DNA from: Apoderus coryli
Lineage: Eukaryota; Arthropoda; Insecta; Coleoptera; Attelabidae
Assembly (NCBI GenBank): GCA_911728435.2
Contig: OU452216.1
Coordinates: forward strand, 799,981 to 863,980
Direction of reading: 5' to 3'
Length of the DNA stretch: 64,000 nt
The notes below the pieces were generated by a model that saw only the letters and a program-made list of their open reading frames with translations, did not search any database and was not told where the DNA came from. How positions within the stretch are numbered: position 1 is the first letter of the stretch; the number at the start of each line of letters is the position of its first letter. A program made the translations under genes and the position numbers. Of the stretch, positions 45,601 to 57,600 are shown one piece after another.

Positions 45601-48600
45601 ATTTCCAGCAAGATGGAGCACCTCCGCACTATGTGGCTCCTGTAAGACAGTTCTTAGATGACCGGTTCCCTGGACGGTGGATTGGAAGGAGGGGCCCAAT
45701 TGAATGGCCTGCCAGGTCACCGGATTTATCGCCTTTAGACTTTTTTCTTTGGGGGCACTTAAAAAATAAATGTTTTGCCACGAAGCCCGAGTCCATAGAA
45801 GATCTTCGCCAACGCATTACAGAAGAGTGCAGAAACATAACACCTGATATGCTACAAAATGTTAGAAATAGATTTGAACAAAATCTGTATTATTGTATGG
45901 AATCAAATGGGTCACATTTTCAACATTTGTTAATGTAACGTTTTAATAAATCAATTTAACAGCTTGTTTACTTTTTTTACAAAGCAATGTTAAAACTAAC
46001 AAACATTGGAATGTACTAACGATTGCAGGTGTTTTCACTCGCAATAATTAAAACTTATTTGTATTTCTCATTAATACCAAAATTATCGGCTTAATGTCTT
46101 TAAAGTCGTTTTCGTATTAACTGTTTTAGTAAAATTCGACAAATAGGGTATCATTAGAAAGACAATTTTGTGTCCTTTCAAATGATATGTCATTAGACCC
46201 CTCTTTCCATTTAAAATTTTAGGGTTGTTACTCACCCCCGCTAGGGGGTTAAAGGCGCAGATCGAAAAATATGTTTAAAATGTGTCCCCCTCAAAAGCAA
46301 AATCGACGTGTCCGAGCATTTTCGCATTCGACTACAAAAAAAAGAGAAAAGCTAGGTGCAAACTTTTCGTTGGACCACCCTGTATATGATTGTAATGTGA
46401 GTACTAATTTTTATATATTATAATTGATGATTTTATTTTGAAACTTGTCCCTTTTTCACCGAATTGATTTTCTTATATTTTAAATAGTTGATTTAATAAA
46501 TAATAGTTAGTAAAATATATTTGACTTTCCTTTTTATTTTTAATATAGTTTTTTATAATTTAATCAAGTAACTATTAACTGAGAGACGTCGCTCAAATAC
46601 AGACCGTCACTCGTTTACGAGGGAGGATCAATAAGATCCTCTTTCGTGAGCGTGATGTAAGTGGGCGATTCTCGAGTAGCTAAACAAGCCAAGCGAGTTA
46701 ATTTTTAATTATTATAATTATTAATAGGTTTTAATACTTATTCTTTTTCCCTTAAATTGATACTTCTTATCTGATTTTTATATATTTTTTTTGTGACACT
46801 ATCCTTACCTTCAAATAATTATCAGTTTGAGAAAATACGATAGTTCGGTTTGGTGAATATAAAATATACTCGTATAGGTACTGCTAAGCAGTTTAACATT
46901 CTGAATGCGGCCGTTAATTACTTTGCCTAGGTGGTGTGTTGGTCTGTCAATTTTGTACCAAAATTTGCGGCTTGAGGATCGGTCTGTTTAGCCATCTTAG
47001 AGTTCACAACAGAAAGCCCTGAGTTGGAATAATTCATACTCGTTACCGGGTAAATGCTGATGATGACTTTGCTTAGCATTAAAAGGACCTTAGAAATGAT
47101 TGCTTTTGACGGTCTCAGAGTGTTCTGTCAATATAATTTTAGTTTGTAAGGAAAGGGTAAAATATAATAAAGTTGTGTAGCTTAAGTTTTATTGTCCAAT
47201 AGTTTAAAACTAACAGATGGACAAGAAAGTAAATAAAAATGCTGACTTATATTAATAATAAGAATGGTTTACTAAAGGGTAATAAAGAATGTCACAAAAC
47301 CACCAATCCGACCCACAAGCCCAGATGAAGTCAAGGCAGAAATACGTAAATTAAATAATAGGAAGGCACCCGGCTATGATTTGATAACTGCTCAAATACT
47401 TAAGAAACTGCCTAAAAAAGCTAGTGATTTTGACGACAATTTACAACCGAATGATAGGTATGTCTATGTTATTTCCCAATCATCTGGAAATATTCACACA
47501 TAATAATGATACAGGCCGATCAGTCTATTACCAGCAGCTAGCAAAATATTAATAATAATAATAATACTCTTTATTCATATGGTACAGCAAAGGTACATAG
47601 AATGCGTCAAGAATTTAAGCAAATTACTTATAACAGAATTGTATAAAAGACACACATATTATAAAATTAAATTACAGAGTCAACCACGAATTGAACAATC
47701 AAAATATTCACTCAATGAATAAAAGCCAATTTCAGACTTCAGTTTTAAATTTACTGGCGGTATTTATTAATTTCAAGCGCAGTGGCAAATTATTGAAAAT
47801 TTTTATAGGCATTACATAAGAACTATTCGCTGAAAGGGAGAGTCTGTGCATCGGCAATTTTAAATTCGACCCATATCTAAGTTCATAGTTCGATTATTGA
47901 TTAGTGCTGGTAAAGTTACTGATATGTGAATATACATAGAAAACACATTCTAAAATATAATAATAATAATAATAATAAAATAATTTATTGAGCAATACTG
48001 TAGAATTACAAGTTCAATTACATTTTTGGTTATCTTAAAACTACACAGCTCACACAAAAGGTAAGAGATTTGGCTTTAAGCCATTCTTCCACTCTACCTA
48101 TTACTAACAATTTTAAATATAAATAATCGTCGATACAGCAAATCAATTCACTATAAAATTACATTGCTAATCGTGACTTAATTTGAGTTTTGAAAGTTTC
48201 TAAAGGTAAGTCCAATAAATCAATTATTCTATTGAGAAGTTGAGGTGCTATATATGAAAAGCAGCCTTCAAATTTCGATGTTACATGTTGTGGAATTGTA
48301 AAAGTATTATGCCTTATGTTTACATTATGTACAGAAGATCTTCTATTAATTAATTCGTACAAGTAAACGGGTGTCTGAGTATGATAAATCTTATGAAGCA
48401 ACAACAAGAAAATGTAATCAAATCTTAAGTAAAATTTGGGCTCGTTAAGCCGATGTAAAAATGGAGTGATGTGAGATCTGTAAGGTACCGAACTTGCATA
48501 TCTTATGCACGCATTCTGAACTCGCTGGATCCTATTTTTGTTATAGTCAGTTAAAAAATGATAGTAAACCTGAGAACAGTAGTCAACGTGTGGATATACA

Positions 48601-51600
48601 AGTGCCTTAACTAGTCTTAACTTTGTTGTTTCACTGAGGGAGTGCTTCAATGATTATATTGATCTGAGTCTATACATTGCCCTTTTGTAAACTGTGAGGC
48701 AGTGTTCGTTAAAGCTTAGTCTTGAATCAAATATTACACCGAGGCTTTTCGCTTTCTGCGCCCACTCTATAACAGTGTCATTGATTATAATAGTATAATT
48801 TTGAGTAATTAGGTCCTCATGACGATCACTCCCCACACACATAGCAACCGTTTTAGAAGGGTTTATTCGAAGACCATTACTCTCACACCAGACGGAAAAA
48901 TTAAATAAGTCTTCGTTACATTTAGCAATCGCATCGGATGCATTCATGACATGGAAAGGTATATAGAACTGAACGTCATCCGCATACATGTGCATATTTA
49001 AATGTTTTAAATTTGAGTCAACGTCAAAACAGTACACGGAAAACAAGAGCGGGCCCAAGATGCTGCCCTGAGGAACGCCGCGCTTCATCACTCCCACGTC
49101 AGACCACCGTGTTGAACTAAGTTTCACCCTTTGATGGCGATCAAATAAATACCCCTTCAGCCAGTTCAACGAAACCGGATCAAAGCCCAAATATTTCAGT
49201 TTGGAGAGAAGCAGATGGAAATTTACCAGGTCGAACGCTTTACTATATAAATTGATATTACTGTTAATATCCTCAGATCTTTACACAATTGACGACAGGA
49301 GTATCTTGCTGGTTTAAATGTCATCGTTCTAATGATCCTCTTTTGTAATAAAAGTATTTCATCTATTCGAAAGATTATTACATAAAAGAATCCAAGATGA
49401 ACACGACTTTGCAATCATATAATACCAAATTATTAATTGGGATTCCGAGAAAAAATGTCCACTATACATCAAGCACATAGAATTGTTAATAACATCAGCA
49501 GAGCACTGGATGACAAACAATACTGCAACGATGTTCTCCTCGACGTGTCTCAAGCTTTTGACAAAGTCTGGCATGAAGGTCTGCTTTATAAAATACAACA
49601 TGAGTGAAACAACAACTACTACATATTTCTAAAATCATACTTAAGTGAAAGGCACTGCTCAGTTAAACACAATGAAGCTATATCCACCCACTATCCTGTA
49701 CAATCTGGCGTTCCCCAAGGAAGTGTACTTGAACCATTACTTTATCTCGTATATACCAACGATCTACCCCAGTCAGAACAAACAATATTAGAGGCGTTTG
49801 CAGACGATGTTTCGAATCTTCCTTCCTGTCCACAGAGACCCAATTTCTTCTTCGAGAAACATGCAAACACACCAAAACCAATTCAACACATGGTAAAAAA
49901 AAAATGGAGAATCAAGCTCAAACACTCTGAATCAATCCAAGTGACTTCCACAACCTGTCACAATAATTGTTCACCCGTCACGATTGATGGATCACAAATT
50001 CCTGTAAAACCTGACGCTAAGTACCTAGGACTACACCTGGATAGAAGTCTAACCTGGGAAAAACACATAAAAAAAGAGAAGTCAGCTAGATATCAATTAT
50101 AAGGAAATGCACTGGCTGATGTCCAAAAATAAACTTCTATTATACAAGGTAATGTTAAAGCTTATTTGGACATACGGCATTCAACTATGGGGTTGTGCAA
50201 AACAAACTAGAATTAAAATAGTACAAAGATTCCAATCAAAAACTTTAAGAGCAATAGTAGGAGCGCCATGGTACATCAGCAATCGAACTCTCCACGACGA
50301 CCTACGATTCCGTACATCACCGACACAATCAGATCAACCACCATCAACTATACCAAGACAGAATAAACAACCACCCAAACGAAGAGATAGAACGCCTTTA
50401 CCGAAACGGGCCCACCAACCGAAGATTGAATAAAATATGGCCAGAAGACCTCATTCAACACTAATAAATGTTTAGTGCTCTAAATACTAATAAAGTGTAA
50501 ATTCCAATGGGCATTTCACTTTCAAGTTTAAATACACTCAACGGATTTACTGAATAGTCATATTCTGAAGTAGATTGTAAAAGTTCAGTATTATGTTATA
50601 ATAAAAAGAAATTAATTTTTCACTAACACAAAAATAGTAAATGAAAAAAAAAACCAAAATCAAAATGGACTTACACCTACGTATATTACAAAAAAATAAA
50701 TTATCATAATAGCTATATTTTATACCATTAAAAGGGCCTTACATGTTGCAAATGTCTCCATATTGTTAGCTTATTTTTGTTGGCAATTCTAAAATTTCCA
50801 TTAATTGTTTTTAAAGTGTAATTCTAACTCTTAAATGATGTCCTGATGGGTTTTTGTCACTCATTTTACTTATTATTAAAAACAAAAATAAAACACCATG
50901 TTCAAATCACAAACGTATGTGTGTTATATGCACGACTCTGACGGCTAAGCGTACAATAAGTTATACCCGAGTGCACGTCAGACATCTTTTCCTGTAACGG
51001 GCGGAGCATAGAGCTTGCGCGAGGGGATCGACACAAACCGTTCACGCTAGAGAAAAGACAAGAGTGATCGAGCTCTTTGTATATTAGCTGGGCTAATAGT
51101 ATTTTGTATTCTTTAATATATTGTGACGTACCGCCCTCTCATTGGTAGCGAGGCAACCAATATTAGAGCTAGTCGCCCTAGTATACCTAGTATATAAAGG
51201 TGGACTTCCCTCCGGGCGACTGTTGCGACGACCGCTCAGCGATCGTCGCTGGCGATGGGCGCTATGATACTGCTGCCATTGTTGTTTTATGGAAGCACTA
51301 TCCTCCAAGCGACAGCCGCCGGCGATAGACGCTCGGCCTAGCGATCGTCGCAAGCCGCCTGCTCTCAGAGGAAATATAGTCGCTGCGGCCAGCGACTATT
51401 CGTTAGTTTCGTTTGGTTTTTAATGTAGTTTTTCCTCAGCAGTTATTGGATACAAAACTCTATTGGAAGAATAAAATTTGATATGATCCTTGATTAAATT
51501 AAACACGTAATTAAATTGATGTGGATTCAATCCCAAAAATGTGCGGAATTTTCTATCGTCGGGTTTCAAATGGGATTCTATTAATTTTGTGAAAAAACCC

Positions 51601-54600
51601 TCTTCCCGTCTTGTGATGTACATCGGATGGACTCCATTTCGTTGTGCGATACACATTTGAAGTATGCCATCATCTTCTGCCTTTTCGTACAGCATATACC
51701 TAGGCCACAAGTAGTTTGCGCGTTAAATTCATCCCAAAAATTTATGAAAAGTACTACACAGATACAGCCACAGAACGAATTAACAGAAGTAAAATTACCG
51801 ATAGACGCGAGAAATGTAATCGTCGCAAACGCTGGGAGGAAAACATGCCCATAGGGACGATCGCTGAGCGATAGTCGCGGAGCGACTATCGCCAGCTACA
51901 GTCGCTCGGAGGGAAGTCAACCTTAAGGTGGACGGTGTTTAGTTTTAATTCTCCCCTGAGGATTCTAACATTGTTAGCGAAACGCGCGTCGAGAATATAA
52001 AAGTGTTTTGGTAAAGTGGTAAAACGTGTTTTAGTTTATTGTTCTACGCCAAAGCTTCTATTGATCGATTATAAGCGTCTTGTTTTGTTAAATGAGCCCC
52101 AATAATAAAAGTTTTTCATATAATATAAATCGCTGGTACAGCAAGTAAACACAGCCACTTACCGCTGCATCGATATTTGTTTGTCTGGATTGAAACAATG
52201 AATCCATAAAACCGAAGCCAAATCTAAAAATCGAGTTTGGATCTTCTGGAGGTGGTGTCTGAGTATTACCGGTTTCTGGTGGCTTAAATATTGGCTGATT
52301 TTTCGTTTTCTGAGATAAACTGTCTACATTTTCATTGATACCGATATTCATGGCTTTAAAAAACTTTGACTCTGTTGGTTGCAATTTCACATTCAAGTCA
52401 ACAGGTTGTAATTGAATCTCCGACTCCTGAAAATTTAATTTATATCAAATAGGTATATTCTAACAAATTTGTATGCAGGTAGTACTATTCCGTGCTTGTA
52501 AAATAATACTACTTATTGCTGATGTTAGAGAATTTGATACATTTTAAAATGTAATTTCTTGTGGAATCCCAAAAAGTCCAGAATTATGCATATAATAATT
52601 ATTGTGAATCGTTATTAGTGAAAATAGAAAAATAGACAAAACTTTTCCAATATCATATTTCCGAAACTACTGGGCATTTAATTTCAGGGATTTGTTTTAT
52701 TAACAAAGTGGCTATGACATCGCTGGAAAATAATTTTAGTTTCCTAAAATACAGGCTAGAGAGCGTATATCTAACTCTAAATTGAAAAACACTGTTTATT
52801 TAAAAATATACTTTTATTACGTAAGTGTTAAACTTAATGAGAATGATCTAACTCTAATTCTAAAACTTTTTCATAAAAACCTTTTTTTCCTATCTTAAAT
52901 AAATGATGCGGGAGTCCAAGAATGTTGGTTTGTAAAAAGTATTCTAACTTTCTTATGGATGGTCTGATTTTAATAAAAATAGGCTCAGTATAAAGGTGAT
53001 GATTGAGAGTATCTAAAAAATATTGGTGATTTTATTTATTTTTTTTTTTATATAGCCCCTAGATAGAGCTATACAACAATGATTCTAATTTTGTCAATTT
53101 GCTTAGAAAGAAATAAAATGGCACTATTAGTATTCACTAGATGGAAAGAACATGTAAAAATAAAAAAAAAAACAGTGAAAACCGGAAGTCTCTATCCTTT
53201 TTCTGTCCATGTAAATGACTGAATATATTTTTGTCTAAATTTATCATTCAATAAATTTGTATCAAATGAATAGTGGGTTGTGATAAAAAAACACTCATGT
53301 TGTTATGATAACGAAGTTAATGTCAATGTCAAATATAATTAATATATTTGTCAAATTAGTCTGTGGATCTATTATTTTGTGATCTTTTAAAATTTTGTGA
53401 ACTATTCCGTGTGAAACTCTGAGTGCTTGCACCATTTCTCTAATGCGGGTATGTGAGTTAACTTGAATATATCTCAGAATATTAACAACATTTATTTCCG
53501 AGCGACCGGAACAACTCCTTCTTTGGAATGGTCGCGGAATACTTCCACTCGTTCGTAAACGATTTGCCAATCTTATAAACACATTTTTATAGGATCGCCT
53601 TTGCGGATATCTAAGCGCAGAGATCGTTGCAAAGCATCAAAGCATTTTTGAAGCACTCGAAATAACCGCCAACAAATCAAATGCTTCTTCGTTGGTAATA
53701 GGCATTTTTAGTTAAGAAAAACCAAATGTCTCACAAAAGAAATAAATCCAGCCTAATTTGACAAATATACTAATTATATTTGACATTAAAAATATTTATT
53801 CTCCACTTCCCTGTGAGGGGTTTTGATCATAGTATACTTCTCCAGACCTTCAACTTGCAATTGCTGAATGCATTAATTGTCCTCATCTTCTGGCGACTAT
53901 AAATATTCGAGTCCCCCAATTTAATTCTCGCATTAGTTACTTATTCGAGGTTCCATTTCATCGACCCAACTATGAAGGAAGGGCGCCTGTCGACGGAGCA
54001 TGCCGATGGACCAATTTTTATGACATACATAGACAATTTAATTATTTTGACGAAGATATTGATAATTTTAGGAACGGGTTGCGGAGTTACATGGATACAG
54101 TTGTTGATCATTGACGGCCTTTGCTTTAAGCAAAAATATATTCAGTCATTTACATGGACAGGAAAAAGATAAAGACTTCCGGTTTTCACTGATTTCTTTA
54201 TTTTTATATGCTCTTTCCATCTAGTGAATACTAATAGCATAGAATAATAACTATAGATAAGAAGGTTCAGTAGACGCTAAAAACGGCATCGACTCGTCGC
54301 AATCCCAGCCACATTCTGGCCCGCTACTATGTTATACTATATCTATATATATACTATAAGATACTATACTACAATTACAAGTGCGGCGAATTGCTTTGTC
54401 GACAGAGAGATAAAACGTTCCGACACGAAGTGAAGTAACTGTATATTAAACTGTGCCAATAGTGCCATTTCATTTCTTTCTAAGCAAATTGACAAAATCA
54501 GAAACATTGTTGTATAGCTCTATCTATCGGATATGTATAAAAATAAATATAATCACCAATACTTTTTTGATACTGTCAATCATCACCTTTATACTGAGCC

Positions 54601-57600
54601 TAATTTTATTAAAATCAGACCGCCGAAGAATATTGGTTTGTAAAATGTTTTCTAAGTTTCTTATGGATATAAGAAGAATATTGGTTTGTAAAATGTTTTC
54701 TAAGTTTCTTATGGATATAAGAAACTTAGAAAACATTTTACAAACCAATATTCTTCGGCTCCTGCACCATTTATTTAAGATAGGAAAAAAAGGTTTTTAT
54801 GAAAAAGTTTTAGAATTGTAGTTAGATCATCCTCATTAAGTTTAACACTTACGTTATAAGTATATTTTTAAGAAAACAGTGTTTTTCAATTTGGAGTTAG
54901 ATTTACGCCTCTAGCGGACATTTTAGGAAACTAAAATTATTTTCCAGCGATTCCCCTTATCTATAATAATAATAATAATAATAGTCTTTATTCAAATTGC
55001 GTACATTTTTTAAAAAGAATCAATAAATCAAACAATCGATAATACACAATTGAAAAGGCATGAGTGCAGCTTAAGGCATGCAATGTGCATGCCTCATCTG
55101 TCTTAACACTTATCCTTAGAAAAAAAAAAAGTAATATATATCTACCTAATTCTATTACTAATTGTCCCATGCAAGAAACAGAAAAAAAAAACACAAAAAG
55201 TTACTAGGCGAACAATTAATTAATTCATTAATTTTAATTTTAAATACTTATTTGTCATAAGACAAAAAAAAAAGACAAATATAATTTTTTTCAAAATTTT
55301 GAACTGTTAAGCAATTCTTTTCGCAATTCTACCTTAAATTTATACAGACTAGATTCGAGCAGGCAGCGAGGCAAGTCATTATAAACATTAGCAATATCGT
55401 ATGTAAATGACCGTTCGAAAATTCCAGTTCTATGTATTGGTGGCGTTAGTTTACCTTTATGTCGCAAGTTTAGATTGTGAACGTCCGTACGAAATTGTAT
55501 TTTATGGTATAAGTAAGCCGGTGTTTGCGTTTTAACTATTTTATGGTAAAAACAGCAACGATGCAAATATCGTCTGTTTTTCATGTCCAACCAACCAGCA
55601 TCTTTCAATTTGTGACTGATAGGTCTACTTCTTTTTATCCCATATGCAAATCGAAGACAATACTTTTGGATTTTCTGGATACTAGCAGAAACCCCAGCAG
55701 TCAAACAAGGTCCATATACAAGGTCACAGTGATTAAACTTGGAGAGAACCATAGAGTCGCACAATAATAATTTTACCTTCGGGCTAAGGAGATGTCGAGA
55801 GCTATACAATAACTTTAGACACCCAACAGCCTTTTTTGTGCATGTGGCGACATGTTGCTCAAATCTCAGTCCGTTATCCAAAATCAACCCCAAATTCCTC
55901 GCCGCTGTCTTGACCTCAACAGGAGAGCCATTGATTGTGATGTTGACTAAATGCCTCAAACTATCCACATCCTTTCTCCTCCCAAACAACATGACCGCAC
56001 ACTTACTTGGGTTCAAAATTAGTGAATGATCCTGCGAAAATATTCTTAGTCGTTCCAAATCCATGTTTATCCTAGCGCAAGCATCCGCTATCAAATTAGA
56101 GGGACAGGTTAAATAAATCTGAGAATCGTCAGCAAAAAGTTGGCACCTACAAATAGCAAGGTGATTAGGAAACTCTGAAGTATACAGACTAAAAAGTAGG
56201 GGGCCCAAAATTGAACCTTGAGGTACTCCTCTCTGTACATTAAGAACCTGAGAAGTTTTATTTTTATAAATCACCCGTTGTCTTCTATATCTGCGTTTAC
56301 CTAAAACCTTAACATGATTAGTTTTCGAGATAGAGCCGGAGTCCTTACTTAGCTGTACACCCGGTACATAATGATGTAAATTAAATTAATAATAATTTTA
56401 TCTGTTTTCAGCAGTATTTTGTATATAAATAGTTGATTAATTTTTGAATAAAATCAGATTCAATCAAACATTGTCTCGCAATTTAAATCTTCGTAAAATC
56501 CATCACTGTTGCACAAGTCACCTTTATGTCTAGTAGGGGAGTGAAACTGCTCTTCCTAACAGTGTTTCTTAACCAAAAATAGTACCAGTGCTGTGGTATT
56601 AATAATATTGTCGCAGGTACTTCGTCTAGTGGCATTATTATTAAAATTACAGCTTAGGCACTGTACTAACTGTCAATGAAGGAGGGCAGGTTGATGTGAT
56701 TTACACGGACTTTGCCAAAGCATTTGACACAATAAATCACGTGGTTCTGTTGAACTAGCTTACTGTCTATGAGCTTGGAGCTGGATCTGTTTCGCTAATC
56801 CATTCCTATATCACTAATAGATCCCAATATGTTCTCCATAATGGATATAAATCGTCAAGATACCATATGTCATCTGGTGTTCCGCAAGGGTCGAATCTGG
56901 GCCCATTATTGTTTTTAATTTTTATAAATGACTTAGCCGGACTACTGAATTGTCAGAGAATGCTCTTTGCGGACGATATGAAAATATTTAATTCCGTTAA
57001 TAATTTTGACGATTGTAATCGTTTGCAGCGTGATATGGATTTGGTTCAATGCTGGTGTGAGGAAAACAGACTGAACTTGAACTCTTCGATTTCAAATCGT
57101 GCAGAGTCCATTAAGGATCTTGGTGTGACCTTAAGCTTGTTTCAGTCGATAGACATATAAATAACATAATTCTGAGTGCATCTAGGTCTTATGGCTACAT
57201 TGTGAGAAATTCCAGATCTTTTGAAAATATGGGTACAATAAAAACCTTATACTATGCTTATGTCAGGTCAAAGCTGGAATACTGCTCTTTAATATGGTTT
57301 TCATATTATAACTGTTACAATGTTTCTGTTGAGAGAGTTCAGCGTAAGTTCTTAAAATACTTATGTTTCAAAACTGATGGATCATATCCCGAAAGAGGAA
57401 TAGAGTATGACATCTTGGTAACAAGATGTCAAATACAAAGTTTAGAATTAAGACGAAAAATTCATGCAGTAAAATTCCTTTTTAATATATTGCATAGTAA
57501 GATTGATTGCGCTGAACTCTTGCAAAAGTTGTATTTTTTGGTACCAAGGCAAAATTCGAGATCTTCTAATTTATTTTATAACGACTGCCCTTGGACCAAT

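Larger units (their letters stand above)
44296..46382 (+). mobile_element. Intact DD41D mariner-type transposon
   Basis: 2087 bp, bounded by TA dinucleotides (44294-44295, 46383-46384). Terminal inverted repeats start CAGGGTGGTCCAACGAAAAG and run about 353 bases each (44296-44648, 46030-46382) with almost no mismatch. A complete transposase frame lies between. It sits in intron 4, plus strand, opposite to the gene. Clean ends, matching TIRs and an unbroken ORF indicate recent insertion and possible activity. Confidence 0.92.
47285..50470 (+). mobile_element. Jockey-type non-LTR element G, split by nested insertions
   Basis: Plus-strand pieces 47285-47547 and 49416-50470 read as one RT: PTSPDEVKAEIRKLNNRKAP, ISLLPAASKI, then after the break LGFREKMSTIHQAHRIVNN, DVSQAFDKVWHEG, SGVPQGSVLEPLLY and AFADDV. 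The C-terminal part (49890-50433) has AKYLGLHLDRSLTWEKHI and TYGIQLWG, typical of Jockey. Many stops and shifts show this is the oldest layer. About 25 codons are missing at the break. Confidence 0.75.
51113..52050 (+). mobile_element. Hammerhead family-2 element, interrupted by a Harbinger element
   Basis: Outer parts 51113-51197 and 51927-52050 match 41903-42113 in reverse. They include CCGCCCTCTCATTGGTAGC, CCTAGTATATAA and the hammerhead with its downstream AAGTGGTAAAACGTGTTTTAG. Near 52080 TTGTTTTGTTAAATGAGCCC resembles the retrozyme word TTTTGTTAAACAAGCCC, so the two hammerhead families tend to sit side by side. Confidence 0.65.
52719..54951. mobile_element. Long-inverted-repeat transposon (degenerate Tc1/mariner group)
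   Basis: Arms pair 52719-53240 with 54125-54951 (ATCGCTGGAAAATAATTTTA at the left end, complement at the right). The right arm is longer because of a roughly 220-bp insertion at about 54236-54455 and a local triplication at 54623-54758. Between the arms lie transposase remnants. Size, long TIRs and HTH type resemble the DD41D-like element at 44296, but the ends do not read CAGGG and the sequence is unrelated by eye. Confidence 0.7.

Noticed and set aside
45487..45838. Minus-strand frames inside the mariner transposase
   Set aside because: Shadows of the intact transposase.
53972..54172. 66-codon frame in the long-inverted-repeat element
   Set aside because: Could be a remnant of a transposase core but no DDE block can be read; not called.
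54453..54821. 122-codon frame on the plus strand
   Set aside because: Runs through the duplicated arm of the inverted-repeat element; the repeated peptide simply reflects the DNA duplication.
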